From assembly GCA_038503065.1 (NCBI GenBank), contig JBCAMK010000002.1, positions 2,294,001 through 2,358,000 of the forward strand: a stretch of DNA of 64,000 nucleotides. Direction: 5' to 3'. This document shows, in pieces, positions 36,204-56,485 of this stretch (its first letter is position 1; each line of letters opens with the position of its first letter). Below the pieces are notes generated by a model that was given only the letters and a program-made list of their open reading frames with translations, ran no database searches and was not told the origin of the DNA. The translations under genes and the position numbers were made by a program. The stretch comes from Paragyromitra xinjiangensis. Its lineage: Eukaryota > Ascomycota > Pezizomycetes > Pezizales > Discinaceae.

Positions 36204-38239
36204 ATGAGGACCTCACTGTCGTTAATTTTTGCTCTGGCACAGCTTGCAGCAGCTATCCAGCCAACTGCTCGCAATCCTGAGCGAAATCAACAGCTCCGAG
36301 ATCTAAAATGGGGGCAGCTCAACTTCCTCCACACCACTGATAAGTTAGTCTCGCGTCTCTTCGAGTTTTGAAAACTAGAAATAGCTAACAGAAATGAAAG
36401 TCACGGTTGGCACGGAGGACACCTTCAGGAGCCACAGTACTCGGCAGATCTTGGGGACTACATCTCGTTTGTTTCCCACATGCACCGTATCGCCGACGAG
36501 AAGGGTGTAGATTTGGTGGTTGTCGACACAGGTGACCGTGCTGAGGGTATTGCTCGCTAAATTAATTGATCTTCACATGAGCTATTACTTACAAATAATC
36601 CATAGGTAACGGTTTATGGGACGCCTCAAATCCAAAGGGGAAATACACGAGAGAGTTCTATCATGAAGTTGACGTGGACGTGATTACCAATGGGAACCAC
36701 GAACTTTACCACGCAGCCACAGCCCAAAATGAGTTTCTAGAGATGATCCCATATTATGGGGGGAAATATGTTGCTGTAAGTTCGTTATACTAATGAGCTA
36801 AGAGGCATCTTCTGACAAAGCAACTAGTCAAATGTCGACATCAACTTAGCAGGAGAATGGCAACCATTAGCAAAACGAACCTATAATTTTACAACCAAGA
36901 ACCTGGGACTGCGGATCACATCTTTCGGTTTCCTCTTCAACTTCACCGAGCCCGCTGATAATATAAAAGTTAAGGAGGTACTACTTCTCTGCCACCTCAA
37001 TGGTTGGAACATGAATAACTCATACCTGGGATATAGATTAGTACAGTGATTGAAGAAGACTGGTTCCAGGAGGCCATCAAAAAGCAGGACGTAGACCTAT
37101 TTCTGGTTATCGGCCACATCGATGTTGATGATCTCGGGCTTGGTCAAGTGCTCGCCGCAATTCGTAAAGTCCACCCAAATATTCCGGTCCAAATTCTCGG
37201 CGGCCATGCGCATCTCCGTAAATTCAAGGTATACGACGATAAATGCACAGCACTCGAGTCAGGAAAGTATTTTGAGACTGTTGGGTTTTTGAGCATCGAT
37301 GGTCTTATATCGAAGGTGAAGGATGTGTCCCTAAGCTTCTTTAGGAGATATATCGATGCGAATAGGGTCGGGTATCAACACCACACAGGCACGAACGAAG
37401 AAACCTTTGATACACCCCAGGGCCTGAACATGACCGCAAAGCTCACCAAATACCGCTCAGACCTGGGTCTGGATAATTTGTATGGTTGTGCGCCGCAAGA
37501 CTATACTTTAAGCAAAAACGCCTTCGGTACCCCCGAAAACTGGTACACATTCCTCGAAAAAAACGTTTTGCCTAAAAAGGTCATTAACAAGGAGCGCCAA
37601 AATATCGCACGCATCATTTTCATAAATACCGGGTCTCAACGCTTCGACGTCTTCAAAGGTCCCTTCACATACGATACGTCCTTCCTCGTTTCCCCGTTCA
37701 CTAGTAAATTCAGGTTCGTCAAGGATATACCATGGGCATATGCCTCACAGCTGAAGGAACACTTTGAGAGTGACCCCAGGCGGTACAGCTACCCCATACT
37801 CGAAGCCTTTCAAGAAGAGGCCAACCACTCGCCTTACAAATGCCCCCCTAGTCCCATCCAGGTCCAAGCTCAAAACCAGCACATCCTCACCAACAGTCTC
37901 TCAGTCGCCATCACCCCGGGCTACACAACCTGCGACGACTTCGGCGAGGACGGCGACGACACTATACATAGTGAGATTCCCTGGCACCCTATCCCCAAGG
38001 TGATTGAAAGTAAAGCGTCCTTCCCTGAAAACTGGAAAGTGAACCCACCAAAGACGGTCGATGTGGTGTTTATGGACTTTATCGGCAAGTATGTGGCAGA
38101 AGGATTGAATAAAATCTCAGGGGAGGACGGGTATAACGCAAGTCATTTTGCGCCGTATATGGACGAGAAGTATACGATGACGAAGTTGTTGCTGGACTAT
38201 GTACACGAGGAGTGGAGTCACGACTGTATTAAGGGTTGA
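36204..38239 (+). CDS. Secreted calcineurin-like phosphoesterase / 5'-nucleotidase-type protein (Smn1/YHR202W-like)
   Basis: Five exons (36204-36343, 36401-36546, 36606-36775, 36828-36977, 37037-38239) give 602 residues. A signal peptide of about 17 residues (MRTSLSLIFALAQLAAA) opens it. The metal-binding motifs of binuclear metallophosphoesterases appear in order: TTDNHGW (D46, H48), VVDTGDRAEGNG, TNGNHE, VIGHID, and GGHAH. The second acceptor was chosen at GAAAG/T because it restores D-x-H; the alternative AG nine bases upstream inserts three residues into the motif. The C-terminal half is the 5'-nucleotidase-type domain. The substrate is not known from sequence; yeast Smn1 is poorly characterised. 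Confidence 0.88.
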
Positions 38240-40155
38240 GTTATTTTTCCTTATCTATGATACCTTGGAGGGATGATGCGAAGTATGATCGATATTAGGA
38301 CTTGATAGAAATGTTCTATGGTCTTTTTTTTAAATTATGTTAGCGATGTATTTGTATCGGCTAGGATCATGGTATATAATTTAAGGAAATCGATTCTGTC
38401 AATATCTTTTGCTAATACTATTAACCTATCTAAGCAAATGGGGGATGAGGCTAAATGATTTACATTAAATATTCGGGTTGCTTGCCTAGAAGTCAGAACC
38501 AGGAAATAAATGCACCACCATAAACTCGGACACATTGACTTGCTTGGGAAGGTACGGTAGCATATACTTTCTAGGCTCAACAGCCATGATTACATATAGA
38601 TGCCTGCTTGAAATTGATTCGAAGTGGAGTTGGAATCAAGTCCTTAGTACCTTCAATCTGTAATAGATTTAAGATCATTTTCTAGCTTTGCAGGCATAGA
38701 ATAGGGCCTAGATTTCTCCCGGGGCGATTGACGTCATGGAGAGTCACCCAACGGTGTTTGCTATTGATGGTCTTTGATAAAGAGACATTCCCGATAAGAT
38801 CTACAGTACACAACAAACTGTACAGTATGGGGCTGAGCGCGAGACTATCCTCAAGAATACCGTTTCAAGACGCCGCTAGACATGTTTCGAGACGATCAGA
38901 GGTTGTGTTAAAAAATTTTAATTGCACTTCTGGGTATTCTCACATCTAGAATTTGACGAACCTGGTTTCTGAATAACTGGTTTCTGATTATCAAACGGGA
39001 TGAGAAGTGGGGACAGAACTAATATCTATATAACTTCTCCTTATATCCCCTTGATTAACCTGAAAGAATCGTCAATAAACTTCTTATGTTTCCCCCGAAC
39101 CCCAGCACCTCTATCTCGATCCCTCTGATCCTTTCACGGTAGTGGGTAGGGTTTATGCCATCGCCGTCATCTTGCATGTGGAAATGATCGTGCCGACAGG
39201 TTTCCGGGTAAGTTTATCCGGGTGAGGAATATGAATTTATTCTATGAAACTGATATTTCACACATTGAACCTAAGAACACATAAACATCAACCTCATCTC
39301 ATACCGGATAGGGCCGTTGGTGAGGATACGTTTTCTAGAACGTTCCTACTTCATAATCAATTTAAAGACTACATGCTATGAAGATAACCCATCTTTTTGC
39401 TCTTATTCGCTAAGTAGATGGATATAAAAGGAGACTTAGGAGAGAGGTTCAGAGAACCGGAACGTATGTTGAGATCGAACCATGAACAAGAAGGAGAACC
39501 CTCGAGACGGGATGAGAAAAAAGCGAGGGGTAAGGGGTATGATCATGCAGATAAAAGTAAATAACGATACTGGCCATGAACAGAAAAACTGAATAGAGGA
39601 TTAGTTACTATCTTTAGCCGATTAGTTTAATAAGGAAAACAACCATCCCAGACCAATCCCAATAAGAATATATAAGAAAAGAAAGGGAAAAAAAAGCGAA
39701 ACAAAGGAAACTAAACCAATCTCCAAGAGAACGCCGTACCCGACGAGTTTCCCATATCTTTCCCCGGAAGCAATCATACTTCTGCCACGACTCCTCCTAA
39801 GTGCTAAATCCCCTTCAAGGGAAGTAGTAAAACACGAATGAAAGTTGAAAACAAAAGGGAAAAAAAAAGGAAAAAAGTACATAATAAAACTTCAACCCCT
39901 ATTCCATCCCGAGGGTATAAAACTCACCCTCGAAAATAGGTAAGGCTTAAAACCACTTCAGCATACCTGACAGTTTATTACAGATCGTATCCCCTCCCTT
40001 ATTTATTTTTTAGAAAGGGGGAGGCGAAACGTAACGTACGAGGAAAGAAAAAAAGAAAAGAACAGAAAAAGCAAGGAAAATCCAAGTTTTTCCCTCCCCC
40101 CCCATCCTTGCCACATATCAACGTCCCGCGGCTGATTTGTGATCGCTTATTCGAC
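38240..40155. other. Convergent spacer, about 1.9 kb
   Basis: No gene supported. Contains AGTATGGGGCTGAGCGCGAG (38824-38843), similar to a segment near 17058. The right half is A/G-rich on the plus strand and looks like 3' UTR of the following minus-strand gene. Confidence 0.5.
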
Positions 40156-40764
40156 CTATTTGAAGTTCTTGAACATGTCGCTATCCAAACTCGAAAATCC
40201 GTTCCCAAAGAGATCGTCCGGCAGCCTCGGAGGGGGTGCAATAGATTGTACGGTCTTCTTGACGGTAACTTGGGGAGGTGATGCTTCGATGGATCTCGCG
40301 TCGAAGTGATTAGGAACAACCTTAGGAGGAGTGGTGACATGTGGTGGTGGTGAGAGAGGAAGAATAGTCTTCTCCTGAATTTTATCTTCCTTCTTGGACT
40401 TTTTCCACCAGGAGCTCTTTTTAGAACTAGTGGGTTTCCGTTTGCTGTCGCGTGACATGACAGATGCTGTGGGAGATAGGGGATTGGAAAGAATGGAAGC
40501 CTTGTCGTCTTCGTCTCCGTTGTTGGTGTAAGAAGAGTTCAGGGACACACGAGAGAGAAATCGACGCATCGAAGTTGGACGTCCAGGGGATTGTGGGGGG
40601 GTAGTCGAGGCATCGAGGGTAGTTGTAGGTGTTGGTGGAGGCTTGGATTCTTCGATTGGAGTGAGTTCTCCGGCGGGGACGTGGGGCAGGTTTGTACCTG
40701 ACGTGAGGGGCTCTAAAGGAGTGATGGCTGGGAGCTGGAGATGCGGAATGCCATTGGGTGCCAT
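40156..40764 (-). CDS. Small conserved fungal Pro/Ser-rich protein of unknown function
   Basis: A single exon of 202 residues from MAPNGIPHLQLPAITPLEPL. I do not recognise an enzyme fold. The protein is Pro/Ser/Thr-rich and probably disordered. It has a short arginine/serine segment (SMRRFLSRVSLNSSY), a basic tryptophan patch (KKSSWWKKSKKE) and a distinctive C-terminus, LPDDLFGNGFSSLDSDMFKNF, which resembles conserved tails in other ascomycete proteins. The frame stays open upstream to 41298 (380 codons in total), but that stretch is a pyrimidine tract with low-complexity Phe/Pro/Ser translation, so the ATG at 40764 is preferred. The short serine-rich and basic segments could be kinase targets; this is inference. 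Confidence 0.7.
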   Translation of the reverse strand: MAPNGIPHLQLPAITPLEPLTSGTNLPHVPAGELTPIEESKPPPTPTTTLDASTTPPQSPGRPTSMRRFLSRVSLNSSYTNNGDEDDKASILSNPLSPTASVMSRDSKRKPTSSKKSSWWKKSKKEDKIQEKTILPLSPPPHVTTPPKVVPNHFDARSIEASPPQVTVKKTVQSIAPPPRLPDDLFGNGFSSLDSDMFKNFK

Positions 40765-42400
40765 TTTTGGTCGTTTCTGAGAAGGACCGGCGGGGCGGGA
40801 TGGAGGGGGGGGGAAGTTGGGGAAGGGGAATGAAAGGGGAGGGGAGAGAAGTGGGTGTGTGTTGTGGGATGGAGTGTTACTGGGAGTGATGGCAGCTAGG
40901 TTTGGTGGAAAGCAGGTTTTGTCCGAGTGTCTCAGATATAGCTTTCGTTTCCCGGGTGTTGTTATGGCAAAGAGAGCGAGGGAGAGTATGTAGCGACGGC
41001 AACAGAAACGAGAAGTTTCGACTAAACAAAAAAAGGAAAAAAAACAAGGGGTAAAATGACAATTTGTATGTGGAGGGAGGAGAGAAACCGAATGTTGTGG
41101 GGACCGCGTTTTGTTCTCCAGAACACCGATAGGCACATACCGAATCTTGGTGGCACAAGCACGTCTTGGGCTTCCATCGACAGGCGTGAGTCCCTGCCGA
41201 AAAGCAAGCAAGCGACCGGATGCGCAAACACGGAACACGTAACGTCGTCGATCAGGATCCAACGGCGTCTGGCTTGCAGAAGAGTGGCTTACATACATGT
41301 ATGTGCTTGCGTTTGATTATGCTTACCGAAAAAAACCCCCTACATACATACATACATATACATACCCGACACAGAACCTGTCCTGGGGTTTGCCGGAGTA
41401 CCTGCAGCTGGCTGTTTGAACGTTTTTAGACAGCCTCTAGACCTTGAGTTCGTGTCCTCTTGATCTTTGGGAGAAGTGTGATGAATTGGCCGTTATGGAC
41501 AACTGCAGCGGTCATATGAGGTATATCCTCGACAGAGTATATTACTCGTAGGAGGGAGAAATCGGGGGTAACGTAAGGTCTATTCATGGCCCTGCGCCGG
41601 GTGCATGCTGTAGGAACACTATCCACTAGCCTCATAGGGTTGGGTCCCGACACTAAATTCGGACTGAAGCTTCGCGAGCTCTTTGGAAATAAATTAGGAA
41701 GCGACTGCTGTGTTCTGTTGAGAATCATCATCTTTAGAATTGGGGCATAAAAATTTAAATATTTGGCGACTTTACGGTCTTTATCTTTCGCCTTCCTCTC
41801 CCCCTTTCTCCTTCACTGCCACCACGTATCGCCTAGACTGATTCTCACGTTTTTTCCTCAAGACCAATGACGTACTTCTCGGAGGATGGTGCCAGACTTG
41901 TCGGAGTAATATGCGCAGCTAGAGTATTTATATATCCTAGTAGTTGCAGCTGCATGATACTTGAACACCTGATGAATAAACAAATGTTGTTCTGAACGTA
42001 GCTAATTCATCATCAAGAGAGCATTCGAGAGTCTGACTGTGTTGATCCTTACTTTGTTAGGTTGTCGACGCAGCAAATAGCTACATGTATAGTTCAATTT
42101 CGAACGATGGGAGACGGCGAAAGTCTCGAAATGAAGGCCCCACGGCATTGGTGCCCTGCATCAGGAACACGCCGAACTTTATCAGACCAGAAGTGCAATT
42201 AAGAATTTTGAGCCTCTTTCTTGGCGACCGGGTAATCGATGGGGGCTGCAGCCAGTGGCACGTGGGAAAAACCCCACCTAGAAAAAATACCCCTCTGTTT
42301 TCTTGTCAACAAACCCCTTAAACGTTTCTCTCTCGCATAAACGAACTCAGCCCTACCAATCAACAGCTCCAACAACAACACCAAGAGTGGGAAACAAAAA
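40765..42400. promoter_or_regulatory. Shared upstream region of the small protein gene and RNA1, about 1.6 kb
   Basis: Begins with a 250-300 bp tract that is pyrimidine-rich on the minus strand, likely a leader. TACATGTA occurs at 41294 (in TTACATACATGTATGTG) and 42082. A CATA-type microsatellite lies at about 41343-41366. A CACGTGGG site lies near 42259. Confidence 0.5.
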
Positions 42401-43768
42401 ATGAGTGACAAAATTTTCATTCTTAAATCCACTGATGGCAAGCCGCTCAAGCTTGATTCAGCTGTAAGCTTTTCTTTGTTTATCCTTGTTTAACTGCTGT
42501 AAATACCCGATGGAAATGTTCATGACTGACCACTGCTGTTGCTACAACGGCTATAGTCTGATGTCGAATCCTATATCGCACCCCTCAAGGACAACACTAC
42601 CGTCGAAGAGATAAGGCTAGGCGGCAACACTCTTGGGGTCGACGCTTGCAAAGCCCTTGGCGAGATCCTCAAATCTAACAAAAATCTCAGGGTTGGTTAT
42701 GGCATCCCCGAAATATTCTCACCCCTGCGCCTAGACACCCACTGACCACTTCTCCAGATTTTCAAAGCCGATGACATCTTTACTGGTCGCCTCATCTCTG
42801 AAATCCCCGAGGCCCTCACCGCTATTCTCCAACCTCTCCTATCCCTCCCTCACCTCCATACCGTTGACCTTTCCGACAACGCCTTCGGAGGCCGTCTCGC
42901 TGAGCCACTTCATGACTTTTACGCCCGCGCTGGTCCGCTGCGTCATCTCTTACTCAACAATAATGGACTTGGTCCGGCTGGTGGCAGCATAGTCGCCAAT
43001 GCGATCAAAGATCTCGCTGCTCTCAAAGCCACTGACACTTCATTTCCGCCACTTGAGACTGTTGTCTGTGGTCGCAACAGGCTCGAGAATGGATCTATGG
43101 ACGCGTGGGCGGCGGCTTATGCGGCTCATAAAACCCTGAAGACAGTGAGGATGGTGCAGAATGGAATTAGACAAGAGGGAATCGATAAGTTGTTAAGAGA
43201 AGGACTGTCGAAGTGTGCAGCGCTCGAGACTGTAGATTTACAAGATAATACATTTACACTGAAGGGCGCGGCTGCGCTGGCAACGGTGGTAACGGGGTGG
43301 TCGAGACTTGAAGAGTTGGCAGTTGGGGACTGTCTACTGAGTGCTAGGGGAGGCGTGTTACTGGCAGAAGCGCTAAAGGAGGGGAAGAACGACGAGCTTA
43401 CAGCGCTGAAGTTACAATTTAACGATATCGACACAAAGGGTATCGAGGCGCTGAAGATCGCAGTCGATATCGCATTGCCGAAACTGAAGTTACTAGAACT
43501 GAACGGAAATAGGTTCTCGGAAGACAATGGGGCCATTGAACAGATTCGTGAGATTTTCGAGGACAGAGGATTTGGTGAGCTGGATGAACTAGACGAGCTC
43601 GAAGATGAGTCAGAAACTGAGGAGGAGGAGGAGGAGGAGGAGGAAGAAGAAGAAAAGGAAGATGTTGTCAAGGTTGCAAAGGAGGAGGAAGAACAAAAGG
43701 TGCCACAGAAGAAGGATGTTGGTGTTGATGAACTTGCGGACCTTCTAGGTGGTACAAAGATTGCTTAG
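42401..43768 (+). CDS. RNA1: Ran GTPase-activating protein (RanGAP)
   Basis: Three exons (42401-42463, 42557-42691, 42758-43768) give 402 residues (S. pombe Rna1 has 386). RanGAP stimulates GTP hydrolysis by Ran on the cytoplasmic side of the nuclear pore. Leucine-rich repeats run through most of the protein (LRLGGNTLG-type IRLGGNTLG, VDLSDNAFGGR, LLLNNNGLGPAGG, VDLQDNTF, LKLQFNDID, LELNGNRF). The catalytic Arg is in ADDIFTGR (R77), matching the Rna1 arginine finger. An acidic tail follows, including a poly-Glu run encoded by GAG/GAA at about 43617-43660, then a short conserved end DELADLLGGTKIA. Confidence 0.96.
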
Positions 43769-44108
43769 GGAATAGATGGTTTGGGTGTTTATAGAAAAAA
43801 AGGTAGCCAATTATGTGCGGCGTAAAGAAACGTGCACTGTATAAATGATTTTTTGTACATTGTTTTTGAGGCGCGAAGTTCGAATATACCCGGTTCTTTC
43901 TCTTGGAATGCTTCTCCTTATTAACATGGTCGTTTTTATCACCATTGCCATCGGTATGGTGGCTACTAGAGTAGGCGAATACACGTAGTAGGGAATTGAT
44001 TGGGCTACTCAATGAATTGGTCGGACGTGAAATTTGGTCTAGGTAATAAAAATTTGACCTAGCGTAAATAATACCAACTCATATTTGGTGATTGTCACAA
44101 ATGAAGGG

Positions 44109-44159
44109 TACATGTATGCAAAGGGGAAAGAGATCATTACATACATGTAGTTTAGTGGT
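44109..44159. repeat. Paired TACATGTA palindromes
   Basis: Exact copies at 44109-44116 and 44152-44159. Two more follow at 44483 and 44595 in the same spacer. Confidence 0.7.
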
Positions 44160-44237
44160 GGCACCCAGACTGCCTATATACACGCATTCGCCTGTCGCGC
44201 GCTTGATCGTGGGGGCTTCACCACCACACTAGGGGCT

Positions 44238-44259
44238 GCCCATGTGTTACCACATGGGC
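44238..44259. repeat. Perfect 9-bp hairpin with tetraloop
   Basis: GCCCATGTG (44238-44246) and CACATGGGC (44251-44259) around the 4-nt loop TTAC, between two TACATGTA pairs. Confidence 0.6.
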
Positions 44260-44824
44260 GTTGGTAGGGGGGAGTAGTAGGAGAGTGGATTTGACGGCAA
44301 AGGTATATTGGTTCCTGATGGCTCTCTCATCTATTCAACACACCAAGCCAGTTAAGAGTCCACTTGGTTGAGAAGCAAAATATTCCTCCTTTCTCATTTC
44401 ACTCGCTTTGCTTGTTACGTTCAAATCTCGTCATATTTTGGCTTCTCAACATCATCCCCATAATATATTACTTAGAATCAATTACATGTAGGCCACTGTT
44501 GGTACCTTGGGGTTCCCAGTGTAGCATGGTAACCCAAGTTTCTGCCCCTTCCTTATTTTATACAGATGGGTAAATGTGGTGGGGGGGTTGAATATACATG
44601 TAATTTGGCTTTCTTTTTCCTTTACCTTGTGGCGGCGTACGTACCCAGTCCCCGGGAAAGAATATTGGGCTGCGGTTCAAGGAACTGGGTATAATACCAC
44701 TAGAAGTGTGGGACAGATAGAAATTTCGTGGGATTTTTTATGTAATTGTTTCACCTGGTGCTGTCGTTGTGTTAGCGACGGGTGATGAATCATGATGTGC
44801 CTAATTAGGTGTGAGATAACGAGC

Positions 44825-44837
44825 TTAACCCTAACCC
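44825..44837. promoter_or_regulatory. Telobox-like motif upstream of ATR
   Basis: TTAACCCTAACCC, two telomere-type units, about 150 bp before the ATG. In other fungi Tbf1/Teb1-type factors bind such sites in promoters; binding here is inference. Confidence 0.4.
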
Positions 44838-44988
44838 TTGTCTTAGTTGATAACGTTCAGTCGCGTCTTCCTCACCACCACTTTACTAGTTACCGTCTGC
44901 CAAAGGCTCCTTCAGCCACTTTTCACCAACTTTCATCTTCCCTCGCCACCTTTCATCATATGCTGCACAGAGTCAAAATCTCTTTTTG

Positions 44989-53658
<8,670 letters not shown>

Positions 53659-54491
53659 GAGGTTGCTGTTGCATTTCTCGTCACAAATTTATATCGTGTG
53701 AGGCGTTGGCATGACGGATTACGGCTGGTTATTGAGTCTTGTGATAATAGGAATAATTATTCGGTTTACGAATTTTGAGTGACGTATGATAAAAAAGAAC
53801 TGTTCAGTGTGGCTCTAAGATACTATGGTACCTTTTCTACAAAGAGGGATTAAGAGTCTGCAGAGGAATCCTATCACTACATGTATCCTTCGAACCCTAT
53901 GGTTTTGTAAGTCTCGCAACCTGACTTGTCACGTGAGGTCTACAATCCAGCACCAAGCTATCTATTTCTCATACACTGACCCTTTACTCAGAGAGTATGA
54001 AGCCCTTAAGAATCAAAGTGTGGTTTGGAGGACTCCAGCAATTGATGGCTCCTTTTGGTCACGGAATATCACTCGCTGAAACATATCACGATCAAATAGT
54101 AGTTTTAGATTCTAGCTAGCCAGCTAGGTACATGTAGGTTTTCGTTTGTCCCTTACTGGGGTTCTCGCCGTGCGTTGATAGCTCCGGTAACGCTTCGGGA
54201 ACGATCGCAAAACTAAAACTATCAATATGGATGGTAAGGTTTTTAACTTAATGGTGAATCAGTTCTACCGGCAGGCGTTTTGGCTGTGGTGTTCGGCGCC
54301 TGAGTCGTTATGATTGTATTTGATGATTGACGCTTGGGACGTGTTGGCGGAAGAAGCCGTGTCCAAAAGCGGGTTAGCGGATATACTGATGCGGCTCCAT
54401 ATGAAGCTCGGCCTTCACCACTGTAACATCCCACAGCATACCGTTCCGAGATCTGGGGAAATAAAGTACTGAAGGGAAAAATCAACAAGCG
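53659..54491. other. Spacer between ATR and MED17, about 0.8 kb
   Basis: ATR 3' UTR and MED17 promoter. TACATGTA at 53878 and 54129; TGTCACGTGAGG near 53928-53939. No gene supported. Confidence 0.55.
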
Positions 54492-56402
54492 ATGAGCTCA
54501 GATCCACTTTTGCTCTCTTTGAAATCCTGGCCCGATGAGAACCCTGAAGTGACTTCCGTCTCGTCGCTGATTTCCCAGATCCAAGCTCAGCGAGGCCATT
54601 TCCGCGACGTCAACGAGAACATCCTTAGGGAAGAGATAGCTGCTGGGAAAGATGAAGTCCAAGATAGCGAGACGAATGAGGGGGAAGCTGGAGATAAGGC
54701 GGATAAGGTGGCAGAAAAAGACAGCACGACGGAATTGAGGAATGCGAAGAGGGAGATGATGGGGCTGGTAGCGTATGTATATCTAGCAAGGTTGTAACTT
54801 TAGTCGCTAATAATTGGGTAGTCTTGCTTTAAACGAAGCCTTATTAGGTCTCGACTACGTCTCCCTTCTAGCCTCCCTACACAACCCCGACACTGGTAGT
54901 TTAAGCATGTCTCCCGATCTCAAAAGGGCAGTGCCTACTGGTAGTTTAGGCTTCGACAAGATACAACGTAAACCAGACCCAAAAGCGCTCAAAGACGATG
55001 AAACCGTTTCAAGATCCTGGAAAATGGAAGGGTTGAACTCAGCAGCAGATGCATTTCTGGCTGCATCTAGGAGGCTCGGAGAAGAGGTTGAGAAGGAGGG
55101 CCGATACTGGGAGCAAGTTCTAGCTATCCGTGACGAAGGATGGGTGATCACGCGTATGCCCCGAGAACGGCAGACCTTGGGCGTGAGGTATGGGTTTGCA
55201 GAGTCAGCTACGGGATATAAAAAGAAAGGAATTGGAGCGTTGAGGCGAGGTGAAGACGGTAGCGTTGTTATGGATGACGTTGCTACGACGGGATCACACG
55301 GGAAAGCGATGCTCAGGGTGCGAGTGCTAGAAAATGGAGAGGTCAAGGGTGTGAGCATACAGAGTGGGAACAAAAAAATTAGTTCTGTGAAGGATGTGAT
55401 TGAACGTGCGCGAAACTTTGTCTATGAGGATGAATTGTTCTTTGAAGTTATGAGGGAGGCAAGGAATATGGCAAATCAAGGGATCAGGACCAGTGAGGAT
55501 GGGGTAATGATTCAACTAGGAGAGCATAGAAGCATATCGATTGATATGGTAAGTGCTGGCGTGTGCACCCCTTGTTATCACTCGCTGCTGAAGTTTAATG
55601 ACTGCAGGCACCCTTGGATGATGATGAAACGATGCTTGATACTCACAATGCAGAAAGTGGGCTGGCGCAAGGAGTAGCAATGGCCTTCAGAATACTATTG
55701 TCGTATAATCACAGGCTGAGTCTCAAGAAGCGCAGTCAACCCCCACCTCCACTAAGTCAAAGAAAGCAATCTGTGCCTCCTCTATTACTTGTTCGCCCTA
55801 TTGCTACACATCTCATCCACCATCAGCATTTAAGTGATCTGCAGGGCCTGCTCACGTCGTTAACTGGCCTTGCGAAGTCTGCGGGTCTACATGCAGAGTT
55901 TTCGCTGAGGCCATTGCAAAACTGTCGACAGCCATCAATTAAAGATGTCGAGTCTGCCGTGGAGGCATTTCTGGGAAAACTAGAAAGCGAGGCAACCCTT
56001 GTGCTACCAGGTGGCTGGAAGGTTGAAATCCAAATGCAGACAATGTTAGGTCATCCTTTACACGGAACCGGATTCATCATCAATACATCACATGATGGAG
56101 TGTCAGCGCGATTGATGGGAGAGAATAAGTTTAACTCCGTTGAGGAGATGGAGTTATATCTTTGTTGGTGCCTAGAGAGAAGCATTGTGAATGAGATTCG
56201 GTGCATGGGCGACAAATGGCATCAAGTAGCGCAGGGAAATGAAATGTGGAGCGTTGGGAAACAAACAAGAAGGATTCGAATCGAGGTGAATCGGGTGGGG
56301 TTGACAATAGTTATGGGTGCAACAGGCGGAACGGACAGCAAAGCCGTATGGGATGGGAGTGAGACAGGAAGGAGTCTACAGGAGTTGTTGAAAGAGTTCT
56401 AG
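54492..56402 (+). CDS. MED17: Mediator complex subunit 17 (Srb4)
   Basis: Three exons (54492-54772, 54822-55548, 55608-56402) give 600 residues. MED17 is the central head-module scaffold of Mediator and is needed for RNA polymerase II transcription. The N-terminus (SLKSWPDENPEVTSVSSLIS) is the usual fungal start. An acidic linker follows, then the signature block AIRDEGWVITRMPRERQTLG with VRYGFAES. The C-terminal half is the Srb4 fold (VLPGGWKVEIQMQTMLGHPL, WCLERSIVNEI). It is tail-to-tail with the complex I subunit gene, with 83 bp between the two stop codons, so their 3' UTRs probably overlap. Confidence 0.95.
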
Positions 56403-56485
56403 CAAAGGAAAGAGAATTGATCTTTTACATGTGTATTTACATTAAAGTGTACTCGCTGGAAATTGCGCTGTGGATGTTTTAGTGT

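Larger units (their letters stand above)
43769..44988. promoter_or_regulatory. Spacer between RNA1 and the ATR gene, about 1.2 kb
   Basis: Holds four TACATGTA palindromes (44109, 44152, 44483, 44595), the densest cluster in the window. Also a perfect 9-bp hairpin (44238-44259) and a telomere-like TTAACCCTAACCC (44825-44837) about 150 bp before the ATR start. No gene supported. Confidence 0.6.

Noticed and set aside
40765..41298. Extension of the small Pro/Ser-rich protein to 380 residues from an ATG at 41298.
   Set aside because: The added part is a pyrimidine tract with Phe/Pro/Ser low complexity and looks like a leader, not a conserved protein.
43126..43671. 181-codon minus-strand frame rich in serine.
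   Set aside because: Antisense shadow of the acidic tail and repeats of RanGAP.
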